Part shown: piece by piece, positions 15,124 through 24,082 of the stretch
Numbering within the stretch: the first letter of the stretch is position 1
How the letters are laid out: the number at the start of each line of letters is the position of its first letter
Assembly (NCBI RefSeq): GCF_004217185.1
Contig: NZ_SHKL01000001.1
Location: 681,001 to 745,000, forward strand
Direction of reading: 5' to 3'
Source of the DNA: Pseudonocardia sediminis
Lineage (GTDB): Bacteria > Actinomycetota > Actinomycetes > Mycobacteriales > Pseudonocardiaceae
DNA: 64,000 nt
The notes under the pieces: generated by a model
Seen by the model: the letters and a program-made list of their open reading frames with translations, nothing else
Told to the model about the DNA's origin: nothing
Databases searched by the model: none
Program-made: the position numbers and the translations under genes

Positions 15124-15837
15124 TCAGGGCTTCGGCGCGTCCTGCTCGGCGGGCTGGGAGCGCCCGGCGAAGAGGTCGACGACCGGGTCCCACCGCTGGC
15201 GTCGTCCCGGCGGGAAGCGGTGCTCGGAGCGTTCCCGCTTCCTCGACCCCGCCGGGTAGAACCGCTTGCCCCAGAACGACTCCGGACGGGCGAGCCGCAG
15301 CGCCGCGACGATCGACAGGATCGGCACGAACAGCCCCGTCACCCCGAGGACCGTGCGTCCCTTGAGCAGTGCCACCAGCGCGAAGAGCACGTTCACCGAC
15401 GCCACGACGGAGGCGACGGCCGCGCCGTCACCGGAGTCGTCGTCGAAGGGGGAGAAGCCGAGCAGCAGCATCAACCCGACCACGACGGCGAGCAGCACCG
15501 CGTCGACCGAGCGCCGTCCCTCGGGGCTCCAGTAGACGTCGTCGAGGCGGAGCCAGAGGGCGAACTCGTCCAGGGTGAGCGCCGCGCCGACGCCGAACAG
15601 GACGGCCACCACCTCCTGCCAGGGAGGGCCCGGCCGGTAGGCGATCTCGACCGCACCGGTCCCGAGCAGCAGGAAGATCCCGAACACTTGATGGTGTAGG
15701 TGCACCCCGCCGACGCTCATGTCGCGGAACGGCCCGCGGCCGGCGCGGATGAGGCGCGTGACGACCCGCGTCACCACGAACGTCACGACGAGGGCGCCGA
15801 GCATCCACGCGACGACCGGGCGATCGGGTCCCGTCAC
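15124..15837 (-). CDS. conserved integral membrane protein, unknown function
   Basis: The 237-residue protein has about six hydrophobic helices and a basic, Pro/Arg-rich cytoplasmic C-terminal tail. Conserved-looking polar motifs within or next to membrane segments are GGVHLHHQVFGIF (about 43-55) and DEFALWLRLDDVYW. The clustered His residues could bind metal, but this is a guess. GTG 15837 lies 7 bp after the ppk2 stop, so both genes are probably one operon. Confidence 0.75.
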   Translation of the reverse strand: MTGPDRPVVAWMLGALVVTFVVTRVVTRLIRAGRGPFRDMSVGGVHLHHQVFGIFLLLGTGAVEIAYRPGPPWQEVVAVLFGVGAALTLDEFALWLRLDDVYWSPEGRRSVDAVLLAVVVGLMLLLGFSPFDDDSGDGAAVASVVASVNVLFALVALLKGRTVLGVTGLFVPILSIVAALRLARPESFWGKRFYPAGSRKRERSEHRFPPGRRQRWDPVVDLFAGRSQPAEQDAPKP

Positions 15838-15844
15838 GAGACGC

Positions 15845-16651
15845 TCAGTCCAACAGTGTCGCGGCGTGGTCGGGCACGGCGTGGTCGATCTCCCGGGGCG
15901 GGCGGGTGTAGGTGCCGCGGTCCTTCGGGCGCTCGGGGAAGACGAGCTCCGGGCGGGGGACCGGCTCCCACGGGATCGTCGTCAGCAGGTGGTGGATGGC
16001 GTTGATCCGGGCGCGGCGCTTGTCGTCGGACTCGACGATCGTCCACGGCGCCCGGTCGGTGTCGGTGTGGACGAGCATGTCGTCCTTGGCCTTGGAGTAG
16101 GCATCCCAGCGGCTGATCGACTCGAGGTCCATCGGGGAGAGCTTCCACTGCTTGAGCGGGTTCTCCGCGCGCTCCCGGAAGCGCTTGGCCTGCTCGGTGT
16201 CGCTGACCGAGAACCAGAACTTGACCAGGTGGATCCCGTCCTCGATCAGCATGTCCTCGAACGCCGGGCACTGCCGCAAGAACCGCCGGTACTCCGGCTC
16301 GGTGCAGAACCCCATCACCCGCTCGACGCCGGCGCGGTTGTACCAGCTGCGGTCCATCAGGACGATCTCACCGGCCGCGGGCAGCTGGTCGACGTAGCGC
16401 TGGAAGTACCACTGCGTCCGCTCCCGCTCGGTCGGCGCCGGCAGCGCGACGATGCGCGCGACGCGGGGGTTGAGGTGCTCGGTGATCCGCTTGATCACGC
16501 CGCCCTTGCCGGCGGCGTCACGTCCCTCGAACACGACGACGACCCGCGCCCCGCTCGCCTTGACCCACTCCTGCAGCTGGACGAGCTCGCCCTGCAGGCG
16601 GAGAAGCTCGCGTTCGTAGATCTTGCGCGGGATCCGCTCGGTCGTCGCCAT
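15845..16651 (-). CDS. ppk2: polyphosphate kinase 2 family protein
   Basis: The 268-residue P-loop kinase transfers phosphate between polyphosphate and nucleotides. Walker A is FEGRDAAGKGG, Walker B/lid motifs are DRSWYNRAGVERVMGF, and the family block KFWFSVSDTEQAKRF is present, all in the usual order for a one-domain PPK2. ATG 16651 (MATTERIPRKIY) is preferred over the upstream extension, which has no family similarity. Whether it favours ADP, GDP or AMP is not visible. It is followed by a membrane protein gene in the same operon. Confidence 0.92.
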   Translation of the reverse strand: MATTERIPRKIYERELLRLQGELVQLQEWVKASGARVVVVFEGRDAAGKGGVIKRITEHLNPRVARIVALPAPTERERTQWYFQRYVDQLPAAGEIVLMDRSWYNRAGVERVMGFCTEPEYRRFLRQCPAFEDMLIEDGIHLVKFWFSVSDTEQAKRFRERAENPLKQWKLSPMDLESISRWDAYSKAKDDMLVHTDTDRAPWTIVESDDKRRARINAIHHLLTTIPWEPVPRPELVFPERPKDRGTYTRPPREIDHAVPDHAATLLD

Positions 16652-16817
16652 CGCGCCAGGGTCCCAGCTCCGGCGCCCGAACGGCATTCCCGATGGGCAC
16701 CGGATCACAGGTGATCGAACGGACAGCGCGTGAGCTGGAAGCCCCGCGACCACAGTCGTAGCGTGAAAGGTCGCGCCGAAGACGTCGTTACCACTTTCAA
16801 AGACCTAAGGGGGAACG

Positions 16818-18023
16818 ATGCGCGCCGCGCTCATTCGTACTCGTACACCGCTTGCGCTCGCCGCCCTGGCGGTCGGCGCGTTCGCCATCGGCACCGGTGA
16901 GTTCGTCATCATGGGGCTGCTGCCCGACGTCGCCGGTGGCCTGGCGGTCGACATCCCCGACGCCGGAGCGCTGATCTCGGCCTACGCGATCGGCGTCGTC
17001 GTCGGTGCCCCGCTGTTGATCGCGGCCTCGAACCGCTTCCGGCGCAAGGCCGTCCTGATCGCGCTGATGGCGGCGTACGCGCTGTTCAACGTGGTCTCGG
17101 CGATCGCGCCGACCTACGACTGGGTCCTGGTGGCCCGGTTCCTGTCCGGCCTGCCGCACGGTGCGTTCTTCGGCATCGGCGCGGTCGTCGCCGGCAACCT
17201 CGTCTCCCCGGAGTTCCGGGCGCGGGCGATGGCGAAGATGTTCGCCGGGCTCACGCTGGCCAACGTCGCCGGCGTGCCGGTGTCGACGTTGCTCGGCCAG
17301 CAGCTCGGGTGGCGCTGGGTCTTCGGCGTGGTCGGGCTGATCGGCGCGGTCGCGGCGGTCAGCGTCGCGGCCGCGGTGCCGGACGTCCGGTCGGCCCCGG
17401 TGCGCCTGGGCCAGGAGCTGCGGGCGCTGGGACGACGCCCGGTGTGGATGGCGCTGCTGATCGCCACCGTGGGCGGGGCGGTGCTGTTCTCCACCTACAG
17501 CTACATCACGCCGATGCTGACCGAGGTCGCCGGCTTCACCCCGACCGCGGTGACGCTGATGCTGGCGCTGTTCGGGATCGGCATGACCGTCGGCAACCTC
17601 GTCGGCGCGCGCCTGGCCGACCACGCGACGATGCCGACGATCTACGGGGCGCTCATCGCGGACATCGTCCTCGCGCTGCTGTTCATCCCGGCCCTGGAGA
17701 ACCCGGTCACCGCGATCGTGGTCATGTTCGCGTTCGCCGTGAGCACGTTCATGCTGGTCCCGGCGGTGCAGCTACGCATCATCAGCGGCGCCGGCGACGC
17801 GCCGAACCTGGCCTCGGGTGCCAACCAGGCCGCGTTCAACGTCGCCAACGCGCTCGGTGCGGCGCTCGGCGGCGTCGTGATCAGCGCCGGTCTGGGTTAC
17901 GCCTCGCCGAACCTCGTCGCGGCCGGGCTGGCCGTCGCCGGGCTGGGGATCGCGATCGTCGCGGGACGGTCGGACCGCCGGGACCGGGCCGACGCCCACG
18001 AGCTCGTCGGCAGCACCGTCTGA
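16818..18023 (+). CDS. MFS transporter, DHA1 (AraJ/Cml-like) exporter
   Basis: The 401-residue protein has 12 predicted membrane helices. The N-terminus contains GTGEFVIMGLLPDVA, typical of the AraJ/chloramphenicol-exporter branch, and a motif-A-like loop NRFRRKAVL lies between helices 2 and 3. The ATG has a good AAGGGGG ribosome site 4 nt upstream. Sugars, drugs or purine analogues are substrates of relatives; none can be chosen here. The 3' end overlaps the convergent DMT gene frame by 252 bp. Confidence 0.88.
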   Translation: MRAALIRTRTPLALAALAVGAFAIGTGEFVIMGLLPDVAGGLAVDIPDAGALISAYAIGVVVGAPLLIAASNRFRRKAVLIALMAAYALFNVVSAIAPTYDWVLVARFLSGLPHGAFFGIGAVVAGNLVSPEFRARAMAKMFAGLTLANVAGVPVSTLLGQQLGWRWVFGVVGLIGAVAAVSVAAAVPDVRSAPVRLGQELRALGRRPVWMALLIATVGGAVLFSTYSYITPMLTEVAGFTPTAVTLMLALFGIGMTVGNLVGARLADHATMPTIYGALIADIVLALLFIPALENPVTAIVVMFAFAVSTFMLVPAVQLRIISGAGDAPNLASGANQAAFNVANALGAALGGVVISAGLGYASPNLVAAGLAVAGLGIAIVAGRSDRRDRADAHELVGSTV

Positions 18024-18803
18024 GGGACCGACGTGCGCCAGCCGGAGTGACCCCAGCACGGCCAGGGTCACTCCGGCTACGGCCGCCGGCACCATCCCCG
18101 GCACCGGCCGGTCGCCGAAGAACAGCACGCCGGCCACCGTCGGCGGCACCGTCTCGCCCAGCACCATCACCGCGGTCGCCGAGGTGATCCGCCCGTCGCG
18201 CATCGCCGCGGTGTAGAGCCACAGCGCCGCGACGGCCGAGGCGACGACGACCCACGCGGCCGGGTCGGTGACCGCGGTCGCGGGGTGGAACCGGTCGACG
18301 ACCCGGTTGCCCATCGCCATCAGCCCGAACAGCAGACCCGCGACCAGCGCCATGACCGACGAGCGGTTCGCCCGTGCGGCGCACGCGCCACCGGCGGCGA
18401 GCATGACCAGGGCGACCACCAGGCCGATCCGGACGCCCGGCGACCCGGCGTCGTCCGCGGCCGGGGCCGCCCCGGCCGCGGTGAGGGCCAGTCCGACGCA
18501 GACCGCGGCCACGGCGGCGACGTCACGACCCCGCAGCCGGGCACCCAGGAACCGCCAGGCGACGACGGCCGTCACCGCCAGCGAGGCCGCCATCGCCGGC
18601 TGCACCACGAACAACGGCAGTCGCCGCAACGCCAGCATCTGCGCCACGAACCCGACGCCGTCGAGGGCCAGGCCGAGCAGGAACCGCCACTGACCGAACA
18701 CCGCGACGCCGCCCGGCGACCGTTGCGCCGCTGCGCCCTCGAACACCCCGGCCAGACCGAACCCGACCGCGGCCAGCAGGGCGAGGGCGACCCCGAGCAG
18801 CAT
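17772..18803 (-). CDS. DMT-superfamily permease with antisense C-terminal extension
   Basis: The 343-residue frame encodes nine or ten hydrophobic helices over residues 1-257, the size of EamA-like exporters. After about residue 260 it continues without membrane character for 83 residues, antisense to the end of the MFS gene. The tail is Arg/Asp-rich, and its composition is what the opposite strand of a membrane protein gene gives. The natural stop has probably been lost. The start lies 4 bp after the decarboxylase stop, so the pair forms an operon and the permease may export the decarboxylation product or import its substrate. Confidence 0.75.
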   Translation of the reverse strand: MLLGVALALLAAVGFGLAGVFEGAAAQRSPGGVAVFGQWRFLLGLALDGVGFVAQMLALRRLPLFVVQPAMAASLAVTAVVAWRFLGARLRGRDVAAVAAVCVGLALTAAGAAPAADDAGSPGVRIGLVVALVMLAAGGACAARANRSSVMALVAGLLFGLMAMGNRVVDRFHPATAVTDPAAWVVVASAVAALWLYTAAMRDGRITSATAVMVLGETVPPTVAGVLFFGDRPVPGMVPAAVAGVTLAVLGSLRLAHVGPSDGAADELVGVGPVPAVRPSRDDRDPQPGDGQPGRDEVRRGVTQTGADHDAAERRTERVGDVERGLVGTRGQVRRVAGAADDA

Positions 18804-18807
18804 CGGC

Positions 18808-19992
18808 TCAGGCCCCGGCCGCGTCGGGGGAGTCCACGCACCGGCAGGTCAGCGGCCCGAAACCGTTGAACCCGACCGAGGAGTAGCTCACCGTGTAGGC
18901 GCCGGTGCACAGAAGCTGGACCCGGTCGCCGGCCCGCAGGCTCTCCGGCAGCAGGTAGGGGTGGTGGCGGTAGAGCACGTCGGCGCTGTCGCAGGTCGGC
19001 CCGGCGAGGACGACGGGGGCGGACGGCTCGCCGTCGTGGGCGGTTCGCATCGGGTAGTGGATCAGCTCGCCCTCGGTCTCGGCGAGCCCGCCGAACCGTC
19101 CGACGTCGAGGTAGACCCACCGCGCCCCGGCCGACCCGTCGCGGCGGGACACGAGCACGACCTCGCTGTGCAGGGTGCCGGCGTCGGCGACCATCGACCG
19201 GCCCGGCTCGATCATGACCTCGGGCCGGTTGGCGCCGAACGCACGCTCCAGGCACTCGTCGATGGCCCGGCCGTACTCCGCCAGCGGCGGGACCTCCGGG
19301 CCGTAGGTGCCCGGGAGGCCGCCCCCGAGGTTGATCACGCCGAGCCGGATCCCCGCCGCGGCGACCTTGTCGAAGATCTCCGCCGTCGAGGCGATGCTGG
19401 GACCCCACGCGTACGGGTCGAGCTGCTGGGAGCCGACGTGGAACGACACCCCGACCGGGTTCAGGCCGAGCCGGCGCGCCTCGACGAGCAGGTCGGCGAC
19501 GAGCCCGGCCGGGCTGCCGAACTTGCCGTCGAGCGGGAACACCGAGCCCTGCCCGTCGGAACGCAGGCGCCCGAAGACGTCGGCACCGGGCGCATATTCG
19601 GCGATCTTGTGCAGTTCCGCGAGGCTGTCGAACGCGAATCGGCGCACGCCGTTCTCGTGCGCGAACGCGATGTCGGAGCATTTCTTGACGGTGCTGCCGT
19701 AGGAGATGTCCTCGGCCCGCGCGCCGGCCGACAGGCAGAGCTCGATCTCCGGGCGGCTCGCCACGTCGAAGCACGAGCCGGCACGGACCAGGGTCGCGAT
19801 CACCTGCGGTGCCGGGTTGGCCTTCACCGCGTAGTGGATCCGCGCACCGGGGACGAGCGAGCTCAGCAGCCGGTAGCGGGCGCGGACCGCGGCCAGGTCG
19901 AGGATCAGGTAGGGGGTCCGGGGAGCGGTGCCGTCGTGTCCCGCGGTGATCGACGGGTCACGGCGGGCCGACGTGTCGTGGGCGGTCGACAT
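18808..19992 (-). CDS. type III PLP-dependent decarboxylase (ornithine/lysine/DAP type)
   Basis: The 394-residue protein has an alanine-racemase-like barrel with the PLP Lys in YAVKANP, the substrate/phosphate sites FHVGSQ and GGGLPGTY, EPGRSMVADAG, and the C-terminal active-site GPTCDSADVLY. The last motif fits ornithine/lysine decarboxylases better than LysA. ATG 19992 has AAGGGGAGG 6 nt upstream; the frame extends further 5' only as low-complexity Pro/Arg. It is followed by a DMT permease. A likely role is making putrescine or cadaverine, or a step of a specialised pathway. Confidence 0.87.
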   Translation of the reverse strand: MSTAHDTSARRDPSITAGHDGTAPRTPYLILDLAAVRARYRLLSSLVPGARIHYAVKANPAPQVIATLVRAGSCFDVASRPEIELCLSAGARAEDISYGSTVKKCSDIAFAHENGVRRFAFDSLAELHKIAEYAPGADVFGRLRSDGQGSVFPLDGKFGSPAGLVADLLVEARRLGLNPVGVSFHVGSQQLDPYAWGPSIASTAEIFDKVAAAGIRLGVINLGGGLPGTYGPEVPPLAEYGRAIDECLERAFGANRPEVMIEPGRSMVADAGTLHSEVVLVSRRDGSAGARWVYLDVGRFGGLAETEGELIHYPMRTAHDGEPSAPVVLAGPTCDSADVLYRHHPYLLPESLRAGDRVQLLCTGAYTVSYSSVGFNGFGPLTCRCVDSPDAAGA

Positions 19993-20302
19993 CAGGTGCC
20001 TCCCCTTCTCCGGCGCCGACGACGAGGTCGTACGGGAGGCCGTCGGTAATCGTTTTCTTACGCGATCGAAACTAGCACCGGGGGAAGGAGTGCGAACTGT
20101 GCTCCAGGACACCGGAGAATGTGATGATCGGATCAGGAACTGCGATATCCGTCGAATTCGGACGGCGGGGACGCCCGATTCGTAGGCGCTTGTCGGCCTC
20201 GGGGGAACCGGTTCACCTCCGGTTGTGGACCCGTTCGCCGGACGTTCACCCGGAATGGCGGACGTGCCCGCGGCGGACGGGCCACGTCGGGGCCGGGCCG
20301 GG
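19993..20302. other. 310-bp promoter region of the decarboxylase operon, 3' flank of symporter
   Basis: No gene is supported. The stretch holds the ribosome site and presumably the promoter of the decarboxylase. Small palindromes such as ACCGG(N8)CCGGT near 20200 occur, but none is strong enough to call. Open frames here extend genes on either side in low-complexity translation. Confidence 0.4.
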
Positions 20303-22243
20303 TCAGTGCCTCCTGTCCGGGCGGAACGCCGGACGGTCCTCGCCGCTGCGGTGGCGGACCGTCCGGACCGGAAGGGTGACCGGGTCCTCGGCGGCCTGAC
20401 GGCCGGATATCGGGCGCGGCGGCGTGCCGGGCTGCAGGGGACCGGGCTGCAGGGGACCGGGCTGCGGGGTGGCGGGCCGCGGGCGGGGTGCCTCGTGACG
20501 GGTCGGGCCGGTGTGGGCCGCGGGAGACGGCGTGGCACCGGCCGGCTGGGGGGTCGCGGTGAAGACGGGTGTCTCCGCGCGGTGCGGGGGCGCCGGTCGC
20601 GGCACCGGCTTCGCCCCGGTCAGGGCCCGGACCTCCATCTCCGCGGAGCGCCGGTCGGTGTCGTCGTCGGGCCGGCCGAGGAAGGTGCCGATCACTCCGA
20701 GCAGGAACGACGCCGGGATCGACACGAGTCCGGGGTTGGACAGCGGGAAGACCGCGAAGTCCGCCGACGGGAGCATCGACTTCGGAGTGCCCGACACCGC
20801 GGGGGAGAACAGGATCAGGCCCACGCTGGTCGCGATCCCGCCGTAGATGCTGCACAGCGCGCCGGTGGTGTTGAAACGCTTCCAGAACAGCGAGTAGAGG
20901 ATCGTCGGCAGGTTCGCCGACGCGGCGACGGCGAACGCCAGGATCACCAGCAGGCCGACGTTCTGGCCGTTGGCCACGATCGCGCCGCCGATCCCGGCGA
21001 TGCTGATCGCGACCGCGGTGGCGCGGGCCACCTGCAGCTCCCGGGCGGGGTCGGCCCGTCCGCGCTTGATGATGTTCGCGTAGACGTCGTGGGCGAACGA
21101 GGCGGAGGCGGTGATCGTCAGACCCGCCACCACGGCCAGGATCGTGGCGAACGCGACGGCGGCGACGATCCCCAGCATCAGCTCCCCGCCGAGGCGGTAG
21201 GCCAGCAGCGGCGCCGCGGCGTTCGACTGACCGGGGGCCGCGGCGATCGTGTCCGACCCGACCAGTGCGCTCGCACCGAACCCGACCACGATCAGCAGCA
21301 GGTAGAAGCCGCCGATGATCCAGATCGCCCATTGCACCGACCGGCGCGCCTCGCCCGACGACGGCACGGTGTAGAAGCGCATCAGGATGTGCGGGAGCGC
21401 AGCCGTGCCGAGCACCAGTGCGATGGTCTGCGAGAGGTACTCGAGCTTCGAGGTGGTCGTCGGGTTCTGCAGACCGGGCGCCAGCATCGCCTCGCCCTGA
21501 CGGTTGTTGCGGACCACGTCGCCGAGCAGCGCCGAGAAGTCGAACCCGTAGCGGCCCATCACCCAGACCGCGAGGACCAGGGTGCTGAACACGAGCAGGA
21601 TCGCCTTGATGATCTGGACCCAGGTCGTCCCCTTCATGCCGCCGACCAGCACGTAGAAGATCATCAGCAGGCCGCAGACCGCGATCACCATGCTCTGGCT
21701 CGTCTTGTCGCTGTTCGGGATCTGCAGCAGCAGGGCGATCAGGCCACCGGCCCCGACGAGCTGGGTGAACAGATAGAAGAACGTCACGACCATCGTCGAC
21801 ACCGCCGCCGCAGCACGGACCGGGCGCTGTCGCGTGCGGTACGCCAGGACGTCACCCATCGTGTAGCGGCCGACGTTGCGCAGCAGCTCCGCGACCAGCA
21901 GCAGGGCGACGAGCCACGTCACCAGCGCCCCGACCGAGAGCATGAAGCCGTCGTAGCCGAACTGCGCCGTCAGGCCGGCGACGCCGAGGAACGAGGCGGC
22001 GGAGAGGTAGTCGCCCGCGATCGCCACGCCGTTCTGCGGCCCGGTGAACGACTGGCCGCCGGTGTAGTAGTCGGCCGCCGTCCGGTTCGTCCGGCCGACC
22101 CGGACCACCACGATCAGGGTGACCGCGACGACGACCCCGAACACGGCGATGTTCACGCCCGGGCTGCCCACGACTCCCGGAGCGGGAGCGCCGCCGGGGG
22201 CGACGGCCTCCGTCAACCGGGACATTCCACTCACATGTCGCAT
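20303..22243 (-). CDS. solute:sodium symporter, ActP/MctC-type monocarboxylate permease
   Basis: The 646-residue protein has about 13 membrane helices with SSS-family motifs: TAADYYTGGQSFTGPQNG near helix 1, the GDYLSAASFLG block, and AALPHILMRFYTVP. These match acetate/pyruvate symporters. The last 110 residues are a Pro-rich cytoplasmic tail with a short tandem repeat (GPLQPGPLQPG), which is unusual for the family. ATG 22243 or the internal ATG 22225 (MSRLTEAV) could start it; neither has a strong ribosome site. A 7-bp palindrome overlaps the first start, suggesting control by a dimeric regulator. No DUF485 partner gene is present. Confidence 0.88.
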   Translation of the reverse strand: MRHVSGMSRLTEAVAPGGAPAPGVVGSPGVNIAVFGVVVAVTLIVVVRVGRTNRTAADYYTGGQSFTGPQNGVAIAGDYLSAASFLGVAGLTAQFGYDGFMLSVGALVTWLVALLLVAELLRNVGRYTMGDVLAYRTRQRPVRAAAAVSTMVVTFFYLFTQLVGAGGLIALLLQIPNSDKTSQSMVIAVCGLLMIFYVLVGGMKGTTWVQIIKAILLVFSTLVLAVWVMGRYGFDFSALLGDVVRNNRQGEAMLAPGLQNPTTTSKLEYLSQTIALVLGTAALPHILMRFYTVPSSGEARRSVQWAIWIIGGFYLLLIVVGFGASALVGSDTIAAAPGQSNAAAPLLAYRLGGELMLGIVAAVAFATILAVVAGLTITASASFAHDVYANIIKRGRADPARELQVARATAVAISIAGIGGAIVANGQNVGLLVILAFAVAASANLPTILYSLFWKRFNTTGALCSIYGGIATSVGLILFSPAVSGTPKSMLPSADFAVFPLSNPGLVSIPASFLLGVIGTFLGRPDDDTDRRSAEMEVRALTGAKPVPRPAPPHRAETPVFTATPQPAGATPSPAAHTGPTRHEAPRPRPATPQPGPLQPGPLQPGTPPRPISGRQAAEDPVTLPVRTVRHRSGEDRPAFRPDRRH

Positions 22244-22319
22244 ATGTGAGCAACGAGTGACGAGGATGATGGGTGACTATCAGTAGTTACTTGATTGCGG
22301 AGTGATTGCGGCATCACTC
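22223..22319. promoter_or_regulatory. cluster of palindromes at the symporter start
   Basis: CTCACAT-N7-ATGTGAG (22230-22250) overlaps the start codon, and GAGTGAT-N6-ATCACTC (22300-22319) lies about 60 bp upstream. Between them a weaker GTGACTA/TAGTTAC pair is seen near 22272. Both strong sites are perfect 7-bp arms and look like operators for a dimeric repressor or activator. Confidence 0.4.
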
Positions 22320-22362
22320 ATCCGGACGACCCCCGGTCGCAAACAGTGGCGATCACGGGCGT

Positions 22363-23055
22363 TCAGCGGCGGGCCAGGGCCTCGGAGAACACCGCGGCGA
22401 TGCCGGCGTAGCCGCGGTCGTTGGGATGGAAGCGGTCGGGGGAGAGCTTGCCGCGCCAGTGCCGGGTCCGCGGGTCACGCAGGTCGGCGAGCACCAGGCC
22501 GCGGCGGGCGACGGCGTCGTCGATCAGGGCGTTGATCTCCAGTGCGGCGTCGAACGTCCCGGGCTGGTTGCCGACGACCGTGCCCACCGGCAGCCGCTCC
22601 AGCATCTCCGCCATCCCGGACGCGGCGTTCGCGCGGTGCTTGGGGTTCATCAGGTCGTTCGAGCCGATGAGACACGTCACCAGGTCGGGCGGCGCGGGGA
22701 GCGCCTCCAGTGCCGGGAGCTGGGTCCGGAGCACGTCGACGACCCGGCCGCCGCTGAGCGAGAGGTTGACCAGCCGGTACTGCGGGATCTCCAGCGCCAG
22801 CTGCCCGACCCAGCCCCGCCACGGCACGCTGGCCCCGATGCCCTGGGCCATCGAGTCGCCGAGCGCCACCCACAACGGCCCGGACCGGGCCAGTGCCGCC
22901 CGGTTGTGCTGCTCCCACTCGTGCGCGTACGGCTCGACCTGGGCCTGCACCTTCCGGATCCCGCGGAACACCCGCCCGGCGGCGCTGATGATGCGGCCCG
23001 GTGGGCGTCCGGTGAGGTTCGAGTACTCGAACCCGTCGGTCCCCCTGTCGCCCAC
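22363..23055 (-). CDS. SGNH/GDSL-family hydrolase
   Basis: The 230-residue protein has the four SGNH blocks: ALGDSMAQGIG with the nucleophile Ser (about 65), the SLSGGRV Gly, GSNDLM with Asn, and DRFHPNDRGY with catalytic Asp/His. No signal peptide is seen, so it probably acts in the cytoplasm. Members cleave ester bonds in lipids, acylated sugars or thioesters; the substrate is open. It is divergent from the dehydrogenase gene with under 60 bp between starts, so they share a promoter region. Confidence 0.87.
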   Translation of the reverse strand: MGDRGTDGFEYSNLTGRPPGRIISAAGRVFRGIRKVQAQVEPYAHEWEQHNRAALARSGPLWVALGDSMAQGIGASVPWRGWVGQLALEIPQYRLVNLSLSGGRVVDVLRTQLPALEALPAPPDLVTCLIGSNDLMNPKHRANAASGMAEMLERLPVGTVVGNQPGTFDAALEINALIDDAVARRGLVLADLRDPRTRHWRGKLSPDRFHPNDRGYAGIAAVFSEALARR

Positions 23056-23111
23056 GCCGACCAGTCAAGCAGGACGCGCGCGCCGGCGGGCACCGTCCTA
23101 ACGTGACGCCC

Positions 23112-23975
23112 ATGACCGCACCGACCGTGGCACTGCTGGGAACCGGGATCATGGGCGCCGGGATGGGACACAACATCCTGGCCGCGGGCCTGTCGTTGCG
23201 GGTCTGGAACCGCAGCCCGGAGAAGGCGCAACCGCTCGTCGACGCCGGGGCGACCGCCTCGCAGGACCCCGCCGAGGCCGTCCGCGGTGCCGACGTGATC
23301 GTGACGATGCTGGGCAACGCCGACGACGTCCGCGCCGTCATGGACAAGGCCGCCGGCGGGCTCGCGAAGGGCCAGGTCTGGCTGCAGACCACGACCGTCG
23401 GCGTCGAGCCGCTGAGCGGGCTGCTGCCGATCGCGCAGGAGCACGGCCTGACGTTCCTCGACGCGCCGGTGCTGGGCACGCGCCAGCCCGCCGAGACCGG
23501 GAACCTGACGATGTTCGTGGCCGGTTCGCCGGACGCGCGCGCCACCGTCGACCCGGTGCTCGACGCCGTCGGACAGAAGACGGTCTGGGTCGCCGACACC
23601 GCCGACGGCGCCGCCGCCAGCCGTCTCAAGATCGTCGCGAACAGCTGGGTGCTGGCTGTGACCGCCGCGACCGGCGAGACGATCTCGCTGGCCCAGGGAC
23701 TGGGCGTCGACCCGCAGGCGTTCCTCGACGCCGTCGCCGGCGGCCCGCTCGACCTGCCCTACCTGCAGGCCAAGTCGACGGCGATCCTGGGCGAGGACTA
23801 CACGCCGAACTTCACCGTCGACAACGCGGCCAAGGACGCCGGGCTGATCGTCGACGCGGGGGAGGGCGCGGACCTGAAGCTCGACGTGGCCGAGGCCGTG
23901 CGGGCGCGCCTGCGCCGCGCGTCCGAGCGCGGGCACGGCGGCGACGACATGGCGGCGGCCTACAAGGCGTCCTGA
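23112..23975 (+). CDS. NAD(P)-dependent 3-hydroxyisobutyrate dehydrogenase-family protein
   Basis: The 287-residue beta-hydroxyacid dehydrogenase has an N-terminal Rossmann motif LLGTGIMGAGMG, a substrate loop DAPVLGTRQPAETG corresponding to the DAPVSGG block, and the catalytic Lys in SRLKIVANSW, then an all-helical C-terminal domain. ATG 23112 is chosen; GTG 23103 is also in frame. Relatives reduce tartronate semialdehyde or glyoxylate, or act as imine reductases, so the substrate is uncertain. It is not in an obvious operon. Confidence 0.88.
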   Translation: MTAPTVALLGTGIMGAGMGHNILAAGLSLRVWNRSPEKAQPLVDAGATASQDPAEAVRGADVIVTMLGNADDVRAVMDKAAGGLAKGQVWLQTTTVGVEPLSGLLPIAQEHGLTFLDAPVLGTRQPAETGNLTMFVAGSPDARATVDPVLDAVGQKTVWVADTADGAAASRLKIVANSWVLAVTAATGETISLAQGLGVDPQAFLDAVAGGPLDLPYLQAKSTAILGEDYTPNFTVDNAAKDAGLIVDAGEGADLKLDVAEAVRARLRRASERGHGGDDMAAAYKAS

Positions 23976-24043
23976 CCCCGGTCGTGCGCGGTTATCGCTG
24001 CTCCGGCGGCAATTTCCGCGCACGGGTCGGATCACAGTGGGTG

Positions 24044-24059
24044 CTCAGGAGGCTCTCAG
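24044..24059 (+). promoter_or_regulatory. probable MprA box upstream of mprA
   Basis: Two CTCAG copies at 24044-24048 and 24055-24059, 11 bp apart start to start, lie 24 bp before the mprA ATG. OmpR-type regulators bind tandem half-sites one helical turn apart, and the published mycobacterial MprA box is a pair of loosely conserved repeats containing this core. Autoregulation of the operon is likely. Confidence 0.55.
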
Positions 24060-24082
24060 GGTCGGGGTAGAGACTGGCGGAC

